Source of the DNA: JANMCE01 sp963791625
GTDB lineage: Bacteria > Actinomycetota > Acidimicrobiia > Acidimicrobiales > Ilumatobacteraceae
Length of the DNA stretch: 64,000 nucleotides
Direction of reading: 5' to 3'
NCBI GenBank assembly: GCA_963791625.1
Contig: CAWBTA010000007.1
Coordinates: 1 to 64,000, forward strand
This document shows positions 58,204 to 64,000 of this stretch, piece after piece. A program made the position numbers and the translations under genes. The notes under the pieces are model-generated. The model was given only the letters and a program-made list of their open reading frames with translations. It made no database searches and was not told the DNA's origin. Every line of letters begins with the position of its first letter. Position 1 is the first letter of the stretch.

Positions 58204-59526
58204 ATGTCTAACAAGGTCACCGCCCGCAACGTCCTTCGCGACCGATCGGTGGCTTCGGTGCTCTTCTGCACGTTCGCCGGCTCGACCGCCGCCGTCGCCC
58301 AGGCCGTGGCGCTGGGCAAGTTGGTGTACGACATCACGGGTAGCAAGGCCGATCTCGGGTTGCTCGGGCTGGCCGAATTCCTCCCCACCGCCATCCTCGT
58401 GCTCGTCGCCGGTTCCGTCGCCGATCGTTTCGATCGTCGGCGGGTCGCCGCGGCCGGGCTCACGGTCGAGATCATCAGTTCGCTCTACCTGGCCTGGTTC
58501 GCGACCCACCACGGCCAGCGGATTTGGCCGATCTTCGTGGCGGTGACCTTCTTCGGTGTCGCTCGCAGCTTTGCCACGCCTGCTGCCCGAGCACTTACGC
58601 CCGCAGTCGCCCCCGAGGGCACCATGCCACGGGTTGCTGCTCTCGGCTCGGTGATGTGGCAGTCGGCGTCCATTGCCGGACCGGTGCTAGCCGGCGTCCT
58701 CTTCCTCGTCGGCCCGGAGTGGCCCTTCATTGCAGCGGCTCTGCTGCTCGCCATCGCCGCCGTGGCGATCTCGTTCGTCCACCCGATTCACGGCGTCGAG
58801 GCTTCCACCGAGCGGCCGACACTCTCGCACGCGTTGGAAGGATTGAAGTTCGTCCGCCGCACACCACTGCTGCTCGCCGCCATCGCGCTCGACTTGTTCG
58901 CGGTGCTGTTCGGCGGTGCCGTTGCACTGCTGCCGGTGCTGGCCAAAGACCGGTTGCACGTGAACGCAGTGGGCCTGGGCTGGCTGCGCGCCGCGGGAGG
59001 CATCGGTGCCGCAGCCACCGCCATCTACCTCGCGGCGAAGCCATTCAATAGCCGCGTCGGCAAGCGGTTGCTGATCGCGGTCGGCGTGTTCGGTGTTGCC
59101 ACCATCATGCTTGGGCTGACGAAGAGCTTCGTGGTCGCCATGCTGATGATGGCCGTGCTCATGGCGGCGGATATGGTGAGTGTGTTCGTCCGTTCGACCG
59201 TCGTGCCGCTCGCCACGCCCGCGCTCATGCGCGGTCGAGTGCTCGCACTTGAAGCCGTGTTCATCGGCGCGTCAAACGAGCTCGGCGCCTTCGAATCGGG
59301 CGTGACGGCGCAGGCCTTGGGTACAGTCGTCGCGATCGTGCTTGGCGGTGCCGCAACGTTGGTCATCGTGCTGGTGTGGTGGGCGCGCTTTCCGCAGCTG
59401 CGCAACCTCAACAGTTTTGACGAACTGCACCCAGCCGCGGGACGTTCCGGCTTAACGGCGGCGGTTTTTGGCGGTGCCCATCTCCAGTGGCTCGTGGAGT
59501 CGGCAGTTCACTCGAAGGTCACTTGA
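58204..59526 (+). CDS. MFS transporter, DHA3/EntS-like
   Basis: Major facilitator exporter of 440 residues with about 12 membrane helices. The family motif A between helices 2 and 3 reads GSVADRFDRRRVA. MFS_3-type proteins of this shape export siderophores, macrolides or other small molecules; substrate unknown. It ends tail-to-tail with the MarR regulator gene (8-base overlap). Although MarR often controls exporters, the convergent order does not favour a shared promoter. Confidence 0.88.
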   Translation: MSNKVTARNVLRDRSVASVLFCTFAGSTAAVAQAVALGKLVYDITGSKADLGLLGLAEFLPTAILVLVAGSVADRFDRRRVAAAGLTVEIISSLYLAWFATHHGQRIWPIFVAVTFFGVARSFATPAARALTPAVAPEGTMPRVAALGSVMWQSASIAGPVLAGVLFLVGPEWPFIAAALLLAIAAVAISFVHPIHGVEASTERPTLSHALEGLKFVRRTPLLLAAIALDLFAVLFGGAVALLPVLAKDRLHVNAVGLGWLRAAGGIGAAATAIYLAAKPFNSRVGKRLLIAVGVFGVATIMLGLTKSFVVAMLMMAVLMAADMVSVFVRSTVVPLATPALMRGRVLALEAVFIGASNELGAFESGVTAQALGTVVAIVLGGAATLVIVLVWWARFPQLRNLNSFDELHPAAGRSGLTAAVFGGAHLQWLVESAVHSKVT

Positions 59527-60067
59527 TGACATGGTGATCTTCGAGCGCGTCGCAGAAGCGGGTGCCGTCGGCCTGATCGCTCATGAAACTGCACGTCGAA
59601 CAGGCCCGAACGACGCCGATGATGCCTGCATTGTGGAAGGTGGCCATGAGGTCGATGAGCGTCGACAGGATCGCCGCGTTCTCCTCCTCGTTCCGATCGC
59701 TGAGGGCTTCTCGAATGGTCTCGCGCGCACCGTTTAGCTGTGCAGCTAGGGCGCGGCCCTGCTCGGTCAAGGTGATCACCGAACGGCGACGATCGGATGG
59801 ATCGACGGCACGGCTGACATGACCCTTGTCCTCCAGCGACGCAATGGCTTCACTGGCGCTGGGCTGGGTTACGCCAACCTCGCGGGCGAGTTCGCCCACG
59901 TGGCCGGTTGGGGGAGCGCCGTCGGCGATCAGCTCAAGGAGCTGAATCTGCAACGGGGTTACGCCGTACTTGGTGCCGAGTTCTTGATAGAAGGCGCGCT
60001 GCCCTTGTGCTATGCGCTCTATGGCAGCAAGCACCTTGTTTTCCGTGCCGTACTCGGCTGTCTTCAC
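59519..60067 (-). CDS. MarR-family regulator with C-terminal cysteine cluster
   Basis: Winged-helix regulator of 182 residues: LGTKYGVTPLQIQLLELIAD, VGELAREVGVTQPSASEAIA and the wing VDPSDRRRSVITLTEQG. The C-terminal region reads CSTCSFMSDQADGTRFCDAL, a Cys-x2-Cys plus a later Cys, which could bind zinc or an iron-sulfur cluster or act as redox sensor. GTG 60067 was chosen because AGGAGAA stands 6 bases upstream, against ATG 60136 which has no such site. It is divergent from an enoyl-CoA hydratase gene, its likely target. Confidence 0.9.
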   Translation of the reverse strand: MKTAEYGTENKVLAAIERIAQGQRAFYQELGTKYGVTPLQIQLLELIADGAPPTGHVGELAREVGVTQPSASEAIASLEDKGHVSRAVDPSDRRRSVITLTEQGRALAAQLNGARETIREALSDRNEEENAAILSTLIDLMATFHNAGIIGVVRACSTCSFMSDQADGTRFCDALEDHHVIK

Positions 60068-60216
60068 TATTACTTCTCCTGTTACGTCGACCGAGTCATT
60101 CACAGCCACTTCACCCGCCACTGGTATCCGCCGCATGTATCGCTGCCAGCCCTCTCACCGTGGGCACCATATCATCGAACATGCCACTCTCCGTGCTCGG
60201 TAACAGAATCTTTCTT

Positions 60217-60227
60217 GAGCTTAGCTC
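60217..60227. promoter_or_regulatory. Small palindrome GAGC-TTA-GCTC between MarR and enoyl-CoA hydratase genes
   Basis: GAGC, TTA, GCTC, preceded by CTT and followed by TTC, lies 33 bases before the hydratase start. It could be half of a MarR operator; arms of four are weak on their own. Confidence 0.2.
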
Positions 60228-60247
60228 TTCCGGCAATGTGCCGTTGC

Positions 60248-60253
60248 TAGCGT
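60248..60253 (+). promoter_or_regulatory. -10 hexamer TAGCGT, leaderless start at 60260
   Basis: TAGCGT ends 6 bases before ATG 60260, no ribosome binding site. Confidence 0.55.
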
Positions 60254-60259
60254 CGGCGC

Positions 60260-61039
60260 ATGGAGCAGCCAGAACTCGTCCAGTTAGATCGTCAAACCAG
60301 CGGAGTAGCCATTCTCACTCTAGCCAATCCGAAGGTCAACGCCCTCTCGGTACGGCTGCTCGGCCAGCTCGAAGAACATGCCCTTGACCTGCAACGCAAC
60401 CCCCCTGGGGCCGTGATCGTCACCGGCGGTGACCGGATCTTTGCCGCTGGCGCCGACATCACTGAGTTCGGCGGACGGGCGGAAGCCGAGCGCATCGGAC
60501 CGAAATTTCATTCGGCGCTCAACGCCATTTCGGCGATCCCGCGCATGGTGATTGCCGCGGTTTCGGGGTTCGCGTTGGGCGGTGGCTGCGAGCTGGCGTT
60601 GGCGTGCGACTACCGGATTGCCAGTGAACGCGCCGTGTTCGGTCAGCCGGAAATCCTGCTCGGTATCATCCCTGGCGGCGGCGGAACGCAACGGCTGAGC
60701 CGCCTGGTTGGGCCGGCTCGGGCCAAGGAGATCTGTCTCACCGGTCGTCAGGTGAAAGCCGACGAAGCGCTCCGCATCGGGCTGTGCGACGAGATCGTGT
60801 CGGCCGAGCAACTGCACGAACGCGCCCTGGCCCTCGCCAGCCAACTTGCTGCCGGCGCCCTCCAGGCACAAGCGTTGGCGAAGGCCGCCATCGACGGCGG
60901 ATTGCAAGGATCGCTGGCTGACGGCCTCGGCATCGAGCTGCGCCTCTTCGCCGACGTATTCGAAACAGAGGACAGTCGCATCGGGGTCAAGAGCTTCCTC
61001 GAGCAGGGTCCGGGCAAGGCGAACTTCGTCGGGCGCTAA
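60260..61039 (+). CDS. Enoyl-CoA hydratase/isomerase
   Basis: Crotonase-family enzyme of 259 residues for fatty-acid beta-oxidation. Oxyanion segments are RIFAAGADITEFGG and GFALGGGCELALACDYRIAS; the catalytic glutamate block is FGQPEILLGIIPGGGGTQRL. Unlike the ECHDC3-like protein at 36479, both catalytic loops are normal, so true hydratase activity is likely. The alpha/beta hydrolase gene follows after 11 bases and may be in the same operon. Confidence 0.92.
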   Translation: MEQPELVQLDRQTSGVAILTLANPKVNALSVRLLGQLEEHALDLQRNPPGAVIVTGGDRIFAAGADITEFGGRAEAERIGPKFHSALNAISAIPRMVIAAVSGFALGGGCELALACDYRIASERAVFGQPEILLGIIPGGGGTQRLSRLVGPARAKEICLTGRQVKADEALRIGLCDEIVSAEQLHERALALASQLAAGALQAQALAKAAIDGGLQGSLADGLGIELRLFADVFETEDSRIGVKSFLEQGPGKANFVGR

Positions 61040-61050
61040 GGTCTGCCGCT

Positions 61051-61839
61051 ATGCCCTACGCAGCGGTCAACGGTCAGCGGATCTGGTTTGAAGATTCGGG
61101 AGGTGAGGGCCCCGTCATCATCTTGGGCCATGGATTTTTGATGGATCGATCGATGTTCGACCATCAAGTCGTAGGGCTTCGCGAGAAGTACCGACTGATC
61201 ACATGGGACGCTCGTGGGTTCGGTCGGACCGAGTACGACGGCAAAGCCTTCACGTACTGGGATCTGGCCGATGACTGCGTCGGGGTGCTCGACTTACTCG
61301 GCATTGATCAAGCAATAGTCGGCGGCATGAGCCAGGGTGGGTTCGTGTCGTTGCGGGTTGCGCTGCGCTACCCCGACCGGGTGCGTGCCCTCGTCCTCAT
61401 CGACACCCAGGCCGGCCCCGAGCATCCCGAACAGATTCCGGTTTACCAGGGCATGTTCGACGCGTGGGCCGAGCATGGCGCCGACGACGACATGGCCTAC
61501 GTCGCGGCATCGATCATCATTGCCGACCCCGTAGAAAACATGCGCTGGATACCGAAGTGGAAAGCCCGCGCCAAGGAATCGATTGTGGAACCCGGCCGCT
61601 GCCTGCTGACTCGCGACGACATTTCCGAGCAGGTGAAGAGCATCACCTGCCCGGCCATGATCGTGCACGGTCTGGCCGACGTCGCCATCTCGATCGATCA
61701 TGCTCAGCACCTGCGCAACCTGCTGCCCGGTTTTCAGCAGATGAGCATCATCGAGAGCGCCGGGCACGCTGCCAACCTCACCCACCCGGAAGTCACCAAC
61801 CGGGCGATGAGAGAGTTTCTGTCTACGCTGACGGCGTAA
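61051..61839 (+). CDS. Alpha/beta hydrolase
   Basis: Esterase or lactonase-like hydrolase of 262 residues. Oxyanion motif ILGHGFLMDRSMFDHQV, nucleophile Ser in GGMSQGGFVSL, catalytic Asp in HGLADVAISIDH and His in ESAGHAANLTHP. The cap has DARGFGRT typical of the 3-oxoadipate enol-lactonase / haloalkane-like group. Substrate unknown. ATG 61051 is the start. The last 17 bases overlap the phosphorylase gene on the other strand. Confidence 0.88.
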   Translation: MPYAAVNGQRIWFEDSGGEGPVIILGHGFLMDRSMFDHQVVGLREKYRLITWDARGFGRTEYDGKAFTYWDLADDCVGVLDLLGIDQAIVGGMSQGGFVSLRVALRYPDRVRALVLIDTQAGPEHPEQIPVYQGMFDAWAEHGADDDMAYVAASIIIADPVENMRWIPKWKARAKESIVEPGRCLLTRDDISEQVKSITCPAMIVHGLADVAISIDHAQHLRNLLPGFQQMSIIESAGHAANLTHPEVTNRAMREFLSTLTA

Positions 61840-64000
61840 AGGTCGCCAGGCCCATCTCGAGCGGATGGGCCAACGCCGGATGCGTCGGTCGTACCCGCAC
61901 GGTCACGCCGTAGGGGCCATTTTCGGCTGGCGTCAACGAGGCATGCCACACGCCGGACTCGCCGAGACTCAATGCGGTGGCGTGCGGGGAGATCAGCAGA
62001 TCTTCGCCGTCGACCGGTCCGTGGATGGCCTCCACCACGACATCGGTCGACGCGATCGAACCGAGTGAAACCGTGGCGGTTACGTCGAACTGGGGTCCGT
62101 CGCTTCCGCCGGTTGCGTTCACCGTGATGTCGTCAATCGAAACCTTCGGCCACTGTGCGACGATCGACGCTTTCCACGCCGTGAGCTGGCGTCCGACTGC
62201 GAAGTCGTGGTCGGTGAACACATCGGCCTGCGCTGCAGCTGGCTCGTACAGGCGCTCCACATAGTCACGCACCATGCGAGACGCCGTGAACACCGGACCG
62301 ATAGATGCCCAGTTGTGGCGCACCATGTCCCACCAGTTGTCGGTGCCGTCGTAGTAGGAGCCGATCACCTCGTTTTCCAGCACGTCAAAAAGGGACTCGG
62401 CTTCGAGACGATCGCGAGCTTCCATGTCGTGCTCCTGCTCGAAGGAGTCGATCTTCCAACCGTTACGGCCATCGAAGGCTTCGTCCCACCAGCCGTCGAG
62501 CACCGAGCAGTTCAGCGCGCCGTTGAGGGCGGCCTTCATACCACTGGTGCCGCAGGCTTCGAGAGGCCGGCGAGGGTTGTTGAGCCACACGTCGCAACCC
62601 TGGTACATCGTCTTCGCCAGATCCATGTCGTAGTCATCGACGAACACAAAGTGGTCGTGGGTCTCGGTGCGCTGCGCGAATCGATTGACCGCCTGGATCA
62701 CCCGCTTGCCCTCGTCATCGGCCGGGTGCGCCTTACCGGCGAAGACGAACTGCACCGGTCGTTTGTCGTCGGTCAGCAGCGCCAGTAAACGATCGGGCTG
62801 ACTGAGCAGGAGAGCAGCACGTTTGTACGTGGCGAAGCGTCGAGCGAAACCAATGGTCAGCACATCTTCGTTGAGCACCCTCGGTCGACCGGTGCGCACC
62901 CGAATATCTCGTACGAGTTCTTGCCGCCCGATGGCCCGGGCTGCCCTGATGTCGGCCGACGGGATGCTGTAGGCGCCCTTCCATTCTTCGGCGGTGGCGC
63001 CGTCCCAGATGGCGCCAACCGATGACGCCAGCACCTTGCTGAAATGGGGACCAACCCATGTATGAGCGTGCACACCGTTGGTGACCGACGTGATCGGCAC
63101 CTCATCAGGATCAAGCCCTCCCCACAACCCTGCGAACATGGCGCGGCTCACTTCGCCGTGCAGTGCGGCCACACCGTTGGCCCTTGCTGCGACTCGCAAT
63201 CCCATCGCAGCCATGTTGAACCGATCGAGGTCTTCGTCGGCTCGCTGGCCGAGGGCGAACAGGTGATCAAACGTGGTGTCGCAACGCTTTGCGAACGCAG
63301 TGAAGTAACGCTCAATCAGGTCACGAGGGAAGCGATCGATACCGGCCGGGACCGGAGTGTGGGTGGTGAAGATGTTTCCGGCACGACCGACCTCCAGCGC
63401 TTCATCAAACGTCAATCCGCTGCCCGTGAGCTGACGAATGCGCTCGAACGCCAGGAAGCCGGCGTGGCCCTCATTCGAGTGGAAGACCTGGGCATGGATG
63501 CCGAGCGCCTGCAGGGCGCGGACGCCACCGATACCGAGCAGGATCTCTTGGCGAAGACGCTGCTCGTTGTCGCCACCGTAGAGGCGATCAGCGACGGTCC
63601 GCAGCTCGGGAGCGTTCTCGGGAAGATCGGTATCGAGCAGATATAACGGGGTGCGACCAACATCAGCGCGCCACACTTTGGCGTGCAGTGTGTCGTTGGG
63701 AAACTCGACCGTTACCCGAACGCCGGTGTCGGCCAGACCCAGTTCGGTCGGGTCTTGGGCGACAAACCGTTCCTGCTGCCAGCCGTCGGAACGCAGTGAC
63801 TGACGGAAGTAGCCGTAGCGGTAGAACAGGCCAATGCCCACTAGTGGAATGCCAAGGTCACTGGCGGCCTTCAGGTGATCACCCGCAAGGATGCCGAGGC
63901 CACCGGAGTACTGCGGCATGGCTCCGCTGACACCGAACTCGGGGGAGAAGTAAGCGATGACGCGCAGCGGGCTGTTGGTCTTTTCGGTCTGGAACCAGCG
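61823..64000 (-). CDS. Alpha-glucan (glycogen) phosphorylase, 5' end outside window
   Basis: PLP-dependent phosphorylase that releases glucose 1-phosphate from glycogen or maltodextrin. The frame runs to the last base of the window, so the gene is cut at its 5' end; about 725 residues are visible. The visible start reads VIAYFSPEFGVSGAMPQYSG, and an ATG at 63919 inside it is not the true start. Further blocks are GLGILAGDHLKAASDLGIPL, FHSNEGHAGFLAFER and the PLP-site region EACGTSGMKAALNGALN. It belongs to the TIGR02094-type phosphorylases. It would feed glucose phosphate to the pentose phosphate genes 14 kb away (inference). Confidence 0.95.
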   Translation of the reverse strand, partial: RWFQTEKTNSPLRVIAYFSPEFGVSGAMPQYSGGLGILAGDHLKAASDLGIPLVGIGLFYRYGYFRQSLRSDGWQQERFVAQDPTELGLADTGVRVTVEFPNDTLHAKVWRADVGRTPLYLLDTDLPENAPELRTVADRLYGGDNEQRLRQEILLGIGGVRALQALGIHAQVFHSNEGHAGFLAFERIRQLTGSGLTFDEALEVGRAGNIFTTHTPVPAGIDRFPRDLIERYFTAFAKRCDTTFDHLFALGQRADEDLDRFNMAAMGLRVAARANGVAALHGEVSRAMFAGLWGGLDPDEVPITSVTNGVHAHTWVGPHFSKVLASSVGAIWDGATAEEWKGAYSIPSADIRAARAIGRQELVRDIRVRTGRPRVLNEDVLTIGFARRFATYKRAALLLSQPDRLLALLTDDKRPVQFVFAGKAHPADDEGKRVIQAVNRFAQRTETHDHFVFVDDYDMDLAKTMYQGCDVWLNNPRRPLEACGTSGMKAALNGALNCSVLDGWWDEAFDGRNGWKIDSFEQEHDMEARDRLEAESLFDVLENEVIGSYYDGTDNWWDMVRHNWASIGPVFTASRMVRDYVERLYEPAAAQADVFTDHDFAVGRQLTAWKASIVAQWPKVSIDDITVNATGGSDGPQFDVTATVSLGSIASTDVVVEAIHGPVDGEDLLISPHATALSLGESGVWHASLTPAENGPYGVTVRVRPTHPALAHPLEMGLATFTPSA

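Overview
The window is 64 kb of high-GC bacterial chromosome, almost fully coding. It reads as an actinobacterium, most likely of the Acidimicrobiia type (inference). The grounds are a PASTA-domain Ser/Thr kinase, a mycothiol-dependent isomerase-type DinB protein, a deazaflavin (F420)-type nitroreductase, two DUF222-HNH proteins of the REP13E12 kind, the gene order cysteine desulfurase - mnmA - MetE-like - ligA, and CIRCE-controlled groESL. No rRNA, tRNA, transposase or phage gene was seen.

Layout. 1-1.6 kb: two MazEF-type toxin-antitoxin pairs flanking a degenerate CRISPR-like repeat patch. 1.7-6.1 kb: membrane-anchored EEP hydrolase, groES-groEL behind two CIRCE operators, a small membrane protein and a NudL-type Nudix hydrolase. 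6.06-6.41 kb: a gene-poor stretch with a palindrome, a 14-codon ORF behind a strong Shine-Dalgarno sequence, and a predicted structured RNA. 6.4-14.4 kb: surface-glycan genes (GT2, a frameshifted DegT aminotransferase, sugar epimerase, large polytopic protein, methyltransferase, M23 lipoprotein) interrupted by a DUF222-HNH gene. 14.4-21.3 kb: guaA, an NlpC/P60 hydrolase, an APH-like kinase, a dienelactone hydrolase and smaller genes. 21.4-24.8 kb: a PcrA/UvrD helicase with a 352-residue intein in motif III. 24.8-31.5 kb: an aminotransferase / frameshifted SDR / Lrp operon, an alkB-tag alkylation-repair pair and a LOG-like protein. 31.5-33.7 kb: a PhoP/MprA-like two-component system with three 11-bp direct repeats upstream. 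33.8-41.4 kb: iscS, mnmA, MetE-like and ligA, with lipid and membrane genes in between. 42-45 kb: PASTA kinase and SDR. 45-50.6 kb: a zinc-ribbon membrane protein, an SCP2 protein and an oxidative pentose phosphate operon (gnd-zwf-phosphatase-pgl). 50.6-55.3 kb: mycothiol-linked protein, second DUF222-HNH gene, methyltransferase, MDR reductase, F420-type reductase. 55.3-61.8 kb: an N-succinylamino acid racemase / GNAT pair, a ureohydrolase, MFS exporter, MarR regulator, enoyl-CoA hydratase and alpha/beta hydrolase. The window ends inside an alpha-glucan phosphorylase gene.

Two themes run across the window. First, at least 21 gene starts have a TANNNT hexamer ending only 6-8 bases before the start codon, which points to widespread leaderless transcription; this was used to choose several starts. 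Second, convergent neighbours are packed tightly: six of eleven tail-to-tail junctions overlap, four of them by exactly 4 bases with shared stop codons.
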